NCBI RefSeq assembly: GCF_001258055.1
Contig: NZ_CVRM01000012.1
Location: forward strand, 1-34,483
Source of the DNA: Phaeobacter italicus
GTDB taxonomy: Bacteria; Pseudomonadota; Alphaproteobacteria; Rhodobacterales; Rhodobacteraceae
Length of the DNA stretch: 34,483 nt
Direction: 5' to 3'
Positions 1-8,861 of the stretch are shown piece by piece. The translations under genes and the position numbers were made by a program. The notes beneath the pieces are model-generated. The model was not told the origin of the DNA. It made no database searches and was given only the letters and a program-made list of their open reading frames with translations. Position 1 is the first letter of the stretch. Each line of letters opens with the position of its first letter.

Positions 1-4
1 GGGT

Positions 5-52
5 GGGTCAAATCTCGGTGAAAATACCGGGTCAGTTCTCAGTGACAATCAA
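5..52. repeat. Tandem 24-bp end repeats, IS21-like
   Basis: Two degenerate copies of one unit stand head to tail at 5-27 and 29-52 with a 24-base period. Each has the form GGGTCA-NN-TCTC-N-GTGA-N-AAT. Several subterminal repeats at an element end are typical of IS21-family elements, so this is probably the end of an IS21-type element whose body lies outside the window. No istA or istB coding sequence is visible here. The assignment rests on the repeat pattern and general resemblance only. Confidence 0.45.
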
Positions 53-61
53 CAATGGATC

Positions 62-796
62 ATGTCAGCACCTTTGCCAGATGCGCTTCGGGCGCGGTTT
101 CAGAGATTGATTGAGGAAGGGTTAAGCGGGCGCGCGGCGGCGTTGCGCCTGAAGCTTTCGCCCGCCACCGGGGCGCGTTGGGGTCTTGCGATCCGGCGCA
201 CCGGACAGGCCAGAGCCGCGCCTCAGGGGCGCCCGCGCGGCAAGAGCAAGCTTGATCCGCATCGCTCCTTTCTGATCGAACTGATTGATCAGGACGGCGA
301 CATGACGATGCCGGAACTTGCGGGGGCACTGGCGGATGCGACCGGCGTTCAGGCGCACCCCGATGCGATTGGCCGTTTCCTGCGCAAGCTTGGCTTCACA
401 TACAAAAAAAGACGCTGGTCGCGACCGAGCGACGCCGCGCAAGGGTAAGAAAGCAGCGCGATGGATGGCGAAGCTTTCCCCGCCTATGTCTCGCAGGTCT
501 TGGTGCCGGAATTGGAACCGGGCACTGTCGTCATCCTCGACAACCTTGCAACCCATAAGAACACCGCTGCCGCAAAAGCCCTGCGCGACGCCGGATGCTG
601 GTTCCTGTTCTTGCCGCCATACAGCCCCGACCTGAACCCAATTGAGATGGCGTTCTCGAAGCTCAAGGCGCACCTTCGCAGGGTCGGCGCGAGAACGTTC
701 ACTGACATGTTCAACGCTCTCTCGGAAATCTGCGACCTCTTCTCGCCAGAGGAGTGCTGAAATCACTTCAAGGCTACCGGATATGTCTCAGGTTAA
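62..796 (+). pseudogene. IS630-family transposase, broken
   Basis: This is a decayed DDE transposase. The N-terminal helix-turn-helix part reads from ATG 62. In the A-run at 404-410 one base appears lost: the expected KTLVATERRRARVRK continues only in another frame, so the original frame ends at TAA 446-448. A deletion near 455-460 removes about 90-100 residues of the middle, including the first catalytic Asp (expected FxDET). The C-terminal half resumes in the original frame with VVILDNLATHKN (second Asp) and FLPPYSPDLNPIE (Glu). A third lesion turns the Trp codon after EEC into TGA at 758-760; beyond it HFKATGYVSG reads on to TAA at 794-796. Frameshift, deletion and nonsense codon together make it non-functional. 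Confidence 0.85.
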
Positions 797-840
797 AAGC
801 TGGACGCTTTAAAGTGCGGGAGGTTTCGGGGGGCAGGTCA
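795..840. mobile_element. Right end of an IS (IR ends GGGGGGCAGGTCA)
   Basis: The segment ends in CGGGGGGCAGGTCA (827-840). Its reverse complement, TGACCTGCCCCCCG followed by AAA, matches the start of the sequence at 34430 in the opposite orientation. Directly after base 840 an unrelated IS3 orfB reading frame begins, so 840 looks like the exact outer edge of an element that had inserted into that IS3 copy. Most of the element's body on the left is missing, replaced by the IS630 remnant. The family of this element is not established. Confidence 0.55.
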
Positions 841-1067
841 AACAGCAAACTCCGATCTGAATGCCTGAATGCGCATTGGTTCATGGGTCTTGAAGATACC
901 GCCGAAAAGTTGGAGGCTTGGCGTAGAGACTACAACGAAGAAAGACCGCACAGCGCCATTGGGAACAAGGTGCCAGCAGCGCTCATGAAATTGCCAGACG
1001 CATCCAGCCCGTCGGTGTGATCAAAGGGCGGAAAATCTAGCCCCGAGTGGGGACACTTCCGGGAGCA
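841..1067 (+). pseudogene. IS3-family orfB, 3' remnant with right end
   Basis: From 841 the frame reads NSKLRSECLNAHWF and later AWRRDYNEERPHSAIGNKVP, the C-terminal end of the integrase-like transposase (OrfB) of IS3-family elements, ending at TGA 1018-1020. About 60 of roughly 270-300 residues remain. The catalytic first two Asp residues are gone. Base 1067 probably marks the right end of the element: the last bases GGGAGCA are the reverse complement of TGCTCCC, which also begins the left end of the IS3 remnant at 13525. Only a fragment, not functional. Confidence 0.8.
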
Positions 1068-1140
1068 CAGCAAACCTGCAGTTTCACCCGCTGGCTAGCC
1101 TCTTGCAAGTACCTAGCGATCAGAGTTAACAGCTTCATCG

Positions 1141-2418
1141 TCAATTCAGTGTACCACATCCCGGAAATGAACATCTGGAACCTAGCAAACTATGTGCTGC
1201 GTCTTGAGGGAATTTTTCAGCTACCTTTTTAATGGCAGCAGCATAGCGAGCAGGGTTATGAATTTGCTCCAGACGCTCCCGACCAGCTAGAGCTTTACCG
1301 TTTCCGCGAGACGGATCGGCATACAAGCTGCGAACTATAGATTTAAGCTCCTCAGCTTCCCGATCAGGATTAATCTTAAAAACTGTTTCGTCAGGTAGGT
1401 CTGCATACCACCCTAAGTTTGTTACAACGGAGGCAGCACAAGCATTCCAAATACGCAACTGGCTACCAGAGGCCTCTCCCATGGTTGGTGATCTTAGATT
1501 AAACACCAAGTGAGCTTGCTGGAGTTTTTGATCGAGAAAACCTTCGTCTACAAAACCGTGGAAGGTTACTCGAGATTCAATGCCTAACTGATTAACCAAA
1601 TTACGAAGGTACCCAGTATCCCATAGCTTTCCCATCACATCAAAGCAGAAATCGACTTCATGTTTCAAAGAAGCTAAAGCTCTTAAAACACTCTCAAGTC
1701 GCCGATTAGGTCCGGTATAGCCAAATTGGACAAGGCGCAGAGGCCCTAATCCAGAACGATAAACCTCTGGCCGCCTCAAGGAGGGGCGAAACGGCAAATC
1801 CAGTAAATACGTGGGAACGTCTGATACAGTATCTACGCTCTGCTGAGCAACACGACTATGTGTTACAACCGAAACAGCATGCGTTAAGGCCAGCTCAAAC
1901 CCCGGATATGTACGAGCAAGAGCCCCGGCTCCCATTTCATGCCCCAGAACGAGTTTGGCGGCTTCCACCCCCGCTTGGCCATGCGCCCTCCTCATATTCT
2001 CAAGATATACATCTTGGTCTAGAAGACCGCGCTCCATCCCATCAAAACACAGCTCTTGGATAGTCATGTCATGCAACACGACAATCGTGGGTAGGCGCTG
2101 TATCATCCGCAAAAATCCCGCGTGAAATGGCCAAGCATTTCCTATATTTACAAAGACCACCTCCGCTCCAGGCTCAGGTCCACGCCCAGCACGGCCCGAA
2201 AGCGCGAAATCTCGGGGGCGAACTCTATCAGGATCCAGATGGCGGACCGGTGCAATATTATGTAGGTTCCAGTCCCATTCCGCTGCATCGGTCCATAAAA
2301 CAAGCTCAGCAACCTCAGCCAGCTCTGGCAAGATCCTGTGAGTATAATGTGCAATATCGGTTTCAGCCGGCGGGACTGGTGAAATCCAGTGGATGCGAGG
2401 CTTCGCGCTTTTAACCAT
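1141..2418 (-). CDS. Glycosyltransferase, GT4-like
   Basis: A 425-residue cytoplasmic glycosyltransferase of GT-B fold, probably moving a sugar from a nucleotide-sugar donor to a growing surface glycan. The N-terminal half holds a Rossmann-like region with WISPVPP near the start and TIVVLHDMTIQELCFDG in the middle. The C-terminal half has the donor-domain features VQFGYTGPNRRLESVLRAL, RVTFHGFVDE and HLVFNLRSPTMGEASGSQL, as in GT4 enzymes. Its ATG overlaps the TGA of the preceding gene as ATGA (2416-2420), so translation is coupled and it is the last gene of a three-gene unit. The last 25 or so residues (SLLGSRCSFPGCGTLN) are unlike a normal ending, and the stop is only 74 bases from the IS3 edge at 1067, so the 3' end may have been altered. 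Donor and acceptor unknown. Confidence 0.8.
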   Translation of the reverse strand: MVKSAKPRIHWISPVPPAETDIAHYTHRILPELAEVAELVLWTDAAEWDWNLHNIAPVRHLDPDRVRPRDFALSGRAGRGPEPGAEVVFVNIGNAWPFHAGFLRMIQRLPTIVVLHDMTIQELCFDGMERGLLDQDVYLENMRRAHGQAGVEAAKLVLGHEMGAGALARTYPGFELALTHAVSVVTHSRVAQQSVDTVSDVPTYLLDLPFRPSLRRPEVYRSGLGPLRLVQFGYTGPNRRLESVLRALASLKHEVDFCFDVMGKLWDTGYLRNLVNQLGIESRVTFHGFVDEGFLDQKLQQAHLVFNLRSPTMGEASGSQLRIWNACAASVVTNLGWYADLPDETVFKINPDREAEELKSIVRSLYADPSRGNGKALAGRERLEQIHNPARYAAAIKKVAEKFPQDAAHSLLGSRCSFPGCGTLN

Positions 2419-4829
2419 CAGACCTTCGCTCTCGGCAGAGGCGTTTTGTCAACTAGCGTCAAGAATGCACTGTGAGAACACGGGATCGATAAGGGAACCG
2501 CTCGCCCTCTTCCGGAGAAGACACCCACACCGGACTGATACAGATGCAGACGCAAAACACCCAAATTTTGTTTCTGAGCGTCAAGCATAAATCGAATTCG
2601 AGCTTCACCCCCGGGCGACAACACCTCTGTAAGCGGCTGCATCAGATGCTGATGTCGAAGCACTCCGGCCTCATCAACCCATTCAGCCAGAACACATGTG
2701 GCGCGATCGCCCTCAAGAGGCCAAACGCCATACGACGTATTGCGCACAGAAATAGTAAACAGTCCCGTTTCTTCTTCATGTGCAACGACTTGTAGCACAC
2801 CATGCATACGCGCAGGATCACCATGGTATAGGCTCTGCGGCACCCCTTTCGGGGAACTGACTTTCTTGGCCAAATACTGAATATTCTCTCCACGCAAAGA
2901 AAGATCATCTCCACGGGACACTAATAAGTTGGCCAGTTCCGGTTCTATGTGTCGATCATAGACATCAAACGTTTGTAGGCGAACAGTCTCAAACCCGGCC
3001 GATCGGCCTAACATATCTAGTTCTGTTGGCGCATATTCACGATTGTGGCGCCCATAGACACCGCCAGTAGGAACAAAAATACCAAACGAATACGGAGCAA
3101 CATTGTTTAGTGCTTTCCAGACGCCTCGGTGGCTATTCACATTGGGTGTTGTGATCAGAATGTTTCCACCTGGCTTCAGAACGCGTGCTGCTTCGCAGAA
3201 AAAGAAATATGGATCTAGAGCCAAATGCTCTAAAATTTCCATCCCAGTGACAAGATCAAAGGTCTCATCTGGATACGGCCAAGGATCGCGTTCGCCATTT
3301 GCAACCTCTAGCATAATCTCAAATCCATCGACATCGTAGCCAGGGCGTGGACGCACGGACTGCGCATAAGGATTTGGCCCTTCCCACAGCCCGTGCAGAT
3401 CGATGCTTGGAAATTGATTGGCAAGAAGCGCCTGAAAAACCAACGGAGGAAAAACACCGACATCAAGGGCAGAGGAAATTTCCAACCCCTCCAGCTGTCG
3501 CAGTGTCGACATAAACCGTGTCCAGTGTGTACCTAGATAACCTGAAAGCCCTGCATCAATCGGAGGCTCATCGCGCCCAAGCGCTGCAGGCAACTCGTCA
3601 AACGCATAAGCCTCAAGCAGTTCATTGATGTTGGCGAACGGCACATTTTCAGGTGAGCTAGGAGGAGCTACAGCAGCGCGTAGTTGTCTAACTGCATCCT
3701 CCGTGCAGACCTCGTGTCCATGCTCTGAAGCTTGAGCGTCAATCTTCGGCACAGCGTCAAAAGTCACAGGGAGATGGGCTTGTCCCGTGAGTGTGGAAAC
3801 CACATGATCCCAAGAAATATTACTCTGGGCATAACGCCTATACCCAGCTTGCCCCATACGCTCTGCTATCGCGGTATCTTCTGATAGAAGAGTAAAAGCA
3901 TCCCCCAACGCTTTGGCATCAGGATCAACAACAAATCCCTCTATTCCGTCTGAAATAAACTCCAAAGGACCACCAGCGTCCTTGGTGGTCACAACGGGCT
4001 TCCCGCTGATCATCGCCTCAAGGGTGATATACCCATAGTCTTCGTCTTGAGGGGTGAACACTACGCCGCGAGCATTCGCGTAATACCGAACAAGCGTTTC
4101 ATCATCCACACGTCCGAGCCACTCGACTCTCCCGGCAACCCCAAGCTCATGTGCCAAGGAATACAAACGTTTTTGATACGCCGGGTTCTCAGCGACACCG
4201 GCAATGATCAAGCGGCTTGCGGGGGCGTGAACCAAGGCTTGTAGCGGTAATTCCAAACGCTTTGACGCGTTAATTCGCCCAGGAACAAAAAGATAATCAC
4301 CATAATCTCCTTGCCGCAAAAGCTCTGCGTTTGGTGGTGGGTGATAAAGTGTGGTGGCCGCTGTGCCGAGATGTCGCTTCAGGCGATCGGCAACATTGCG
4401 TGAATTTGCATATATCGGATGCGGGGATGCCAGAAACGCAGCACGATCTTCTTCGTGAATGAGCGCACGCAACGCTTCACCTTGTGGGTCATCAAGCAAA
4501 TCAGAGGTGCCCGCCTCCCACATGTCATAGGCTTGCCTGTGCTGATGGATTACCCAAAATACCATATTCGGATGGCGGGCAAGCCAAGCAGGAAACTTTA
4601 GCCCCACAGCCAAATCGATCTTGACACCTTCCACTTCTGAAACATCCAAGAATTTGGCCGCAGCAATATGGTCGGCCAAAACGTCACCTGGATACCACTT
4701 GAAGGGAAGGGTGATTTCCGTCGCTTCGTAACCTCTCGCCTCTAAAGCATTTACCAGACCCACACTATGACGCTCAGCTCCCCCGCTCACAAAGGGAACT
4801 TGTGTTCGCAGCACACCAACTCGCATCAT
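2418..4829 (-). CDS. Glycosyltransferase-methyltransferase fusion
   Basis: An 803-residue multidomain enzyme. Residues about 1-360 form a GT4 glycosyltransferase: GGAERHSVGLVNAL near the N-terminus, FVPGRINASKRLELPLQAL, then the retaining-enzyme signature EDYGYITLEAMISGKPVV (E-x7-E). Residues about 420-640 look like a class I SAM-dependent methyltransferase: WPYPDETFDLVTGMEILEHL, EAARVLKPGGNILITTPN and a Tyr/Arg-rich YGRHNREYAP loop. The glycine-rich motif I is weak (ALDVGVFPPLVF), so SAM binding needs testing. The last 110 residues look like a beta-rich domain of unknown role. ATG at 4829 overlaps the upstream stop (ATGA), so it is coupled to the methyltransferase before it and to the glycosyltransferase after it. 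It could add and methylate a sugar, for instance to end chain growth; that is inference. Confidence 0.8.
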   Translation of the reverse strand: MMRVGVLRTQVPFVSGGAERHSVGLVNALEARGYEATEITLPFKWYPGDVLADHIAAAKFLDVSEVEGVKIDLAVGLKFPAWLARHPNMVFWVIHQHRQAYDMWEAGTSDLLDDPQGEALRALIHEEDRAAFLASPHPIYANSRNVADRLKRHLGTAATTLYHPPPNAELLRQGDYGDYLFVPGRINASKRLELPLQALVHAPASRLIIAGVAENPAYQKRLYSLAHELGVAGRVEWLGRVDDETLVRYYANARGVVFTPQDEDYGYITLEAMISGKPVVTTKDAGGPLEFISDGIEGFVVDPDAKALGDAFTLLSEDTAIAERMGQAGYRRYAQSNISWDHVVSTLTGQAHLPVTFDAVPKIDAQASEHGHEVCTEDAVRQLRAAVAPPSSPENVPFANINELLEAYAFDELPAALGRDEPPIDAGLSGYLGTHWTRFMSTLRQLEGLEISSALDVGVFPPLVFQALLANQFPSIDLHGLWEGPNPYAQSVRPRPGYDVDGFEIMLEVANGERDPWPYPDETFDLVTGMEILEHLALDPYFFFCEAARVLKPGGNILITTPNVNSHRGVWKALNNVAPYSFGIFVPTGGVYGRHNREYAPTELDMLGRSAGFETVRLQTFDVYDRHIEPELANLLVSRGDDLSLRGENIQYLAKKVSSPKGVPQSLYHGDPARMHGVLQVVAHEEETGLFTISVRNTSYGVWPLEGDRATCVLAEWVDEAGVLRHQHLMQPLTEVLSPGGEARIRFMLDAQKQNLGVLRLHLYQSGVGVFSGRGRAVPLSIPCSHSAFLTLVDKTPLPRAKV

Positions 4830-5893
4830 GTATCCTTTGATTTTATACCAAGAATGGCCAAGTCCTGTGGCCCGAACATCAACTGGGCCAATTCGTTGTC
4901 GAAGTCTGGCCTATCAAGGAACTCTCCCAACCGTTCGTGTGGGTTGATGTGCCTGATATCGACAGGGTCGAACCCCGCCGTTTCGAGAAGGACTCCCATT
5001 ACTTGCTCTGGCATCGGCTTTAAGTGAGTTGGATCCGTGTAAAACGTCGTCGCCCCCACTAACACGTTACGCGTGTTGGGGGTCTCAAACAGTAGCAACC
5101 CACCAGGTGCCAAAACTCGCCCCGCTTCACGCGTCAGCCAGGCAACTGAGTCGAAAGGCAAATGCTCAATGAGGTGATGTGCTGATATCACCGACAAACT
5201 ACCATCTGCCGCCTGCGCGAGCGCCTCTAGAGCATCACCCAAACGCAAATCCAACCCTGCAGCCTGCCCGTCTTTCATCTGCATAGCATTGGTATCAAAA
5301 CCGATCCCATTCATGCCATGCTTCCGCAGCAGGCCTAGCCATTCTCCGCGGCCACAGCCGATATCAAAAATGGGCTTATGCTCTGTCCGCACCCATGCGG
5401 CTTCAACATCCGGCAGATACACTTTTAGCCGCTGGCTGATTTCTTCAGGGGTCCCCCTCCACTGGTTTTCAAACCGATGGTAGAAAGCGTCTTTGAACAT
5501 CTCAAACCCTTTAGATGAGGGTAACCCAGTAGGCCTGATGGGCTTGGCTTCCGGCCGACCACTTTCGTCTCCATCAATACGACGGGACAAATCAGAAAAC
5601 ATTCGCAAGAGCAGAGCAGTGTCCGACTGCCCTGTACGTTTCAAGACTTCCGATTCTCGACGAGAAAGAGATACAAGATCATCAGCGAGAGATTCATGCC
5701 GTCGCATCCATGTCGACATTCGCTCAAGCTCTTGCAGAGTCTGATGTTGGCAATCGTTCAGATCCTGAGAAAGTGTTTTCAGTTCCAAACGTAGCTCTGC
5801 AATTTCTCGTTTCGCGTCCTTTGACATACTTTTAATGCGGCCCAAGGAAAATGCTGCTGAAAGATAGCGCTCAAGCCTCTTGACAACTCTCAT
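4826..5893 (-). CDS. Coiled-coil SAM-dependent methyltransferase
   Basis: A 355-residue cytoplasmic class I methyltransferase. Residues about 20-100 are charged and heptad-like (AKREIAELRLELKTLSQDL), consistent with a coiled coil. Residues about 170-320 carry the catalytic fold: motif I FDIGCGRGEWLGLL, then FDTNAMQM, SVISAHHLIEHLPF and EAGRVLAPGGLLLFETPN. A coiled coil joined to a methyltransferase recalls chain-terminating or chain-length enzymes of polysaccharide export (WbdD-like), but no kinase domain is visible. The start has a good ribosome site, GAGGAGA, about 10 bases before ATG 5893. It is the first gene of a tightly overlapped three-gene unit. The 525-base gap upstream suggests a separate promoter. 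The substrate is unknown; a glycan of the same cluster is likely. Confidence 0.8.
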   Translation of the reverse strand: MRVVKRLERYLSAAFSLGRIKSMSKDAKREIAELRLELKTLSQDLNDCQHQTLQELERMSTWMRRHESLADDLVSLSRRESEVLKRTGQSDTALLLRMFSDLSRRIDGDESGRPEAKPIRPTGLPSSKGFEMFKDAFYHRFENQWRGTPEEISQRLKVYLPDVEAAWVRTEHKPIFDIGCGRGEWLGLLRKHGMNGIGFDTNAMQMKDGQAAGLDLRLGDALEALAQAADGSLSVISAHHLIEHLPFDSVAWLTREAGRVLAPGGLLLFETPNTRNVLVGATTFYTDPTHLKPMPEQVMGVLLETAGFDPVDIRHINPHERLGEFLDRPDFDNELAQLMFGPQDLAILGIKSKDT

Positions 5894-6418
5894 AAGTCTG
5901 ACCTTCTCCTCGGTTTGGCATCACAAGTTTGGCTCTGCCTTGGAAGAACGCAAGGTAGAAATTATGTCGCCTTCTGACCTATACACAGTCCTCATTCAAG
6001 TAGCGCAGTCAGCTGATAGCTCGCAGATCTGTCGCTAATGGTAGACACTACGCCTGTGCCCACACAGCCCCATGGCAAGCCAATATTTGAAAGATCGCCC
6101 AACATCTGCTACCCTGAGCGGAAAGATCCTGTAGGGAAACCCCCAAGGGTGTTTTGGCGAACGTGTGTCCTGCGACTAAAGACAAAGCACGCTGTCAAAA
6201 GAGGCACCCCAAAAAAAGGACTGGTGAACAAGAAGACTAGGACTGCATTTATGAGATGGACTCTTCTCTCAATTGCCTCAGCGTCTATCTCATATCTATC
6301 CACTGTCCCTCGGAAGTGGTCAGATATTGTTTGTACTAGTATCTCAAATTGTTGGCCGAACTCTTGCCCCCCACCCCGCTTTTAGGCGGGGTTTTCTTTG
6401 ACAACACTTGTAGCCTGC
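5894..6418. other. Gene-poor gap, with a possible small membrane ORF
   Basis: No confident gene. On the minus strand a frame from GTG 6303 to 6109 encodes 64 residues with one hydrophobic segment (LINAVLVFLFTSPFFGVPLL) flanked by charged residues. The frame stays open further upstream to about 6383 with protein-like sequence (QEFGQQFEILVQTISDHFRG) but has no ATG start, so it may be the end of a broken membrane protein gene. The only clear signal is the plus-strand terminator at 6374-6399. Possible promoters for the methyltransferase operon in 5894-6000 are weak (CATAAT-like -10 on the minus strand). Confidence 0.3.
6374..6399 (+). terminator. Rho-independent terminator without an upstream gene
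   Basis: A CCCCGC/GCGGGG stem (6374-6379 with 6386-6391) and a six-base loop are followed by TTTTCTTT. The T-tract lies on the plus-strand side only, so it terminates rightward transcription. No convincing plus-strand gene lies to its left; all neighbours are on the minus strand. It may end a small RNA or block antisense transcription. Confidence 0.65.
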
Positions 6419-6460
6419 TTAAACAGGACGACAACCTAAACGTTCTTTGTCCTGTTTAAG
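6418..6460. repeat. 12-bp perfect inverted repeat
   Basis: CTTAAACAGGAC at 6418-6429 is the exact reverse complement of 6449-6460, with a 19-base spacer. The repeat covers the last codons and the TAA stop of the minus-strand gene at 6419-6823. No T-tract follows on either strand, so it is not a standard terminator. It may stabilise the 3' end of the mRNA. Confidence 0.6.
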
Positions 6461-6823
6461 TCTAGAGTGTGTTTTCTCAAACAGCCGCATCTGAACCTTT
6501 AAACTTGGTGTTATATCTAAGGTTTGCCACTCTTCTTTTAGAGCAAAGCCAATCCATTCATATGCATCAAGCTCAGTGGCAAAAGGGAAATCCCGCTGTA
6601 CTTGCTCAACAACTGGCCGGGCCGAGACCACATAAGCTAGGTGCAATCTTTTGCAGACTTCATCCTGAAGCGACTCTTCCGATACAGACAGCGAGGTCAG
6701 TCTATCCGATACGTTATACTCAGCAATCAACACCATGCGAACAATAGATGCACCGCCCCCAACGATCACAATCGTTGCACCCAAAAGAAGAAAAATACGC
6801 AACAATAGGCCAAAAGAGTTCAT
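6419..6823 (-). CDS. Small membrane-anchored protein, unknown
   Basis: A 134-residue protein of unknown family. Residues about 4-31 form one long hydrophobic segment (LLLRIFLLLGATIVIVGGGA), probably a membrane anchor or uncleaved signal. The remaining 100 residues are soluble and mainly helical, with acidic and basic stretches and a C-terminus rich in Lys and Arg (HSRLKQDKERLGCRPV). It lies 82 bases after the ABC exporter gene on the same strand, so it may be co-transcribed with the rml/ABC block and help glycan export. That link is by position only. No catalytic motif is visible. It could instead be a small inner-membrane accessory protein unrelated to the glycan. Confidence 0.55.
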   Translation of the reverse strand: MNSFGLLLRIFLLLGATIVIVGGGASIVRMVLIAEYNVSDRLTSLSVSEESLQDEVCKRLHLAYVVSARPVVEQVQRDFPFATELDAYEWIGFALKEEWQTLDITPSLKVQMRLFEKTHSRLKQDKERLGCRPV

Positions 6824-6905
6824 GAAACATACATAACGATAAAGTGCAGCAAAACTGTGGCTCCAAAGTTGACAAAATCACCCTTCTTGCAACACAAACA
6901 TATAC

Positions 6906-8687
6906 CTAAGCTTCAACTGCATCAGACGATCTAGCTTTAAACTGTTGGTCAAAAAGCCTGCGAAAGCCTCCTTTTTTCTCTAACAGCTCGTCAAGACAGC
7001 CCTGCTCTATTACTTCGCCTTCTTGCACAACCATAATGGTGTCTGCCTCCAAGACTGTCGATAAGCGGTGAGCGATAACAATCGTCGTCACTTCCTTGGT
7101 AAGAGTCTGCAGGGATGTCTTCACTAGGGCTTCAGATTCAGCATCCAGCGCACTTGTTGCCTCATCCAGCAACAAAATTTCCGATTTCCTTAAAATTGCA
7201 CGTGCGATTGCAATACGCTGCTTCTGACCTCCTGACAGAAAAGCGCCATTCTCTCCAACTTGAGTTTCGTAACCTTCAGGAAGCTCACAGATAAAATCAT
7301 GAGCATGGGCGGCACGCGCCGCAGCGACCACCTCTGCATCGCTCGCTTCAGGCGCAGAGCAGCGTAAATTTTCCATAATAGTTGTGGAAAACAAGAATGT
7401 GTCTTGTCCTACATAAGAGATCTTACGGCGCAAAGAAGCAAAACTCACGTCTTTGATATCATGTCCGTCTATCTCAATCTCTCCAGTATCAGGATCATAA
7501 AATCGCATAATCAAGCCAAATATGGTCGACTTACCACCACCTGACTGCCCGACCAGAGCAGTTGTTTTCCCAGGCTCAAACACGAGATTCATATCCCTGA
7601 TGACAGGAAAATCACTGTGGTAGCCAAAGGTAACGTTCTTGAAGCGAATAGACCCTTTGCCTGAGTTCAACTTAACTGCGTCAGTTCGCTCTTGGATTGC
7701 TTCTTCCTGATCTAGCAGCTCAAACATCATGGTTACTGTCACCATACATGTCTCGATACCAACACGCATACGCGACAATCGCTTAGCAGGTTCATAAGCC
7801 ATCAGAAGTGCCGTAATGAAGGACATGAGTTGCCCCGCAGTAGGCGGTTCACTATTCGCAATCCCCATCGTGCTAACAACCAAGATACTCGCGATAGCAA
7901 GACCTGCCAAAAGCTCCATCAATGGGCTTGCTATAGATTGTAGCTTCGCGATGTCGTTCGCTCTCGTCTCTACTTGCCCAATAGCCGAGTCCATCCGTTC
8001 GGTCATACGATCTTCCAAGGCAAAAATTTTAATAATTTTGATGCCGCCTGATGTCTCTTGAAGAACACGGATAATCTCGGCGAGAGAAGCCATCTCTGCC
8101 CTCATAATATTGCGTACGCTCTTGAGTAGGTAGCGAACACCAAGCAGCGCAAGCGGCCCAATGAGAACAAAAAGCATGGAAAGTACAGGTTGCTGATAAA
8201 TCATAACAACTACCAAACCAATCAACGTGAGAGTATCTCTCACGAAACCTGTCACGAGGACATCAATCAGTTCTCTAGCCGCTTGAGCACCATGCGTAAC
8301 GCGCATCAACAGATCAGAGGACTCAGTCGTGCGAAAGAAAGAGACCCCTCTCCGCAAAAGCTGTCGGTACAATTTTTCCTGCTGGCTTGCGACAATGCGA
8401 TTGCCCGCGCGCGCTAAGAACAGCGCTTGAACATAAGAGGCGACCGCTTTGGCCGAAAAAAGGCCAACCACTGCTGCAGCAATCAAATAAACTTGGTTGC
8501 GCATCTCGGGAGTGGTCATCGCATCAACGATTTTTTCCATCATCCAGGCTGTACCGGCAGAGCTTACAGCGACCACAATCATCGCCAAAGCAGCAACACC
8601 GTAGCGCCAACCTTGAGAGCGCATACTTTCACTGACTAAGCGCCCGATGTAGCTTGATCGCCACCTATCCCAACTGCGCACAATCAT
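6906..8687 (-). CDS. ABC exporter, MsbA-like (TMD-NBD)
   Basis: A 593-residue ABC half-transporter that would work as an inner-membrane homodimer. Residues about 1-320 are a six-helix exporter membrane domain. The nucleotide-binding domain follows, with Walker A GQSGGGKST, Q-loop VGQDTFLF, signature LSGGQKQRIAIARAIL, Walker B ILLLDEATSALD and switch His in IVIAHRLSTV. Length and order match MsbA-type lipid or lipid-linked glycan exporters. There is no C39 peptidase domain, so it is not a typical peptide or type I exporter. I chose ATG 8687 because GGAG lies 7 bases upstream; a TTG at 8699 would overlap that site. It follows rmlA by 174 bases on the same strand. Export of a lipid-linked rhamnose glycan is the likely role. 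Confidence 0.85.
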   Translation of the reverse strand: MIVRSWDRWRSSYIGRLVSESMRSQGWRYGVAALAMIVVAVSSAGTAWMMEKIVDAMTTPEMRNQVYLIAAAVVGLFSAKAVASYVQALFLARAGNRIVASQQEKLYRQLLRRGVSFFRTTESSDLLMRVTHGAQAARELIDVLVTGFVRDTLTLIGLVVVMIYQQPVLSMLFVLIGPLALLGVRYLLKSVRNIMRAEMASLAEIIRVLQETSGGIKIIKIFALEDRMTERMDSAIGQVETRANDIAKLQSIASPLMELLAGLAIASILVVSTMGIANSEPPTAGQLMSFITALLMAYEPAKRLSRMRVGIETCMVTVTMMFELLDQEEAIQERTDAVKLNSGKGSIRFKNVTFGYHSDFPVIRDMNLVFEPGKTTALVGQSGGGKSTIFGLIMRFYDPDTGEIEIDGHDIKDVSFASLRRKISYVGQDTFLFSTTIMENLRCSAPEASDAEVVAAARAAHAHDFICELPEGYETQVGENGAFLSGGQKQRIAIARAILRKSEILLLDEATSALDAESEALVKTSLQTLTKEVTTIVIAHRLSTVLEADTIMVVQEGEVIEQGCLDELLEKKGGFRRLFDQQFKARSSDAVEA

Positions 8688-8861
8688 ATAAATCTCCAAG
8701 ATTTTCTAAAGAAGCCAAGAGAACCTTGCTCCCAGTGACTTTCTTTTCTCGACCCAAAGTCAGTAGGTTGGTTACTAAGAGGTCAGGGCCCAGATTTCCA
8801 GAACACGTGCTCGAAATTGAACAGTACGCACAGGGCTCCTCACAGCGCCCACACAGAAGAC

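Noticed and set aside
6038-6385. A 115-residue plus-strand frame ending in the orphan terminator
   Set aside because: The frame runs into the terminator stem, has atypical composition (PTQPHGKPIFERSPN) and no domain; a small RNA is more plausible.
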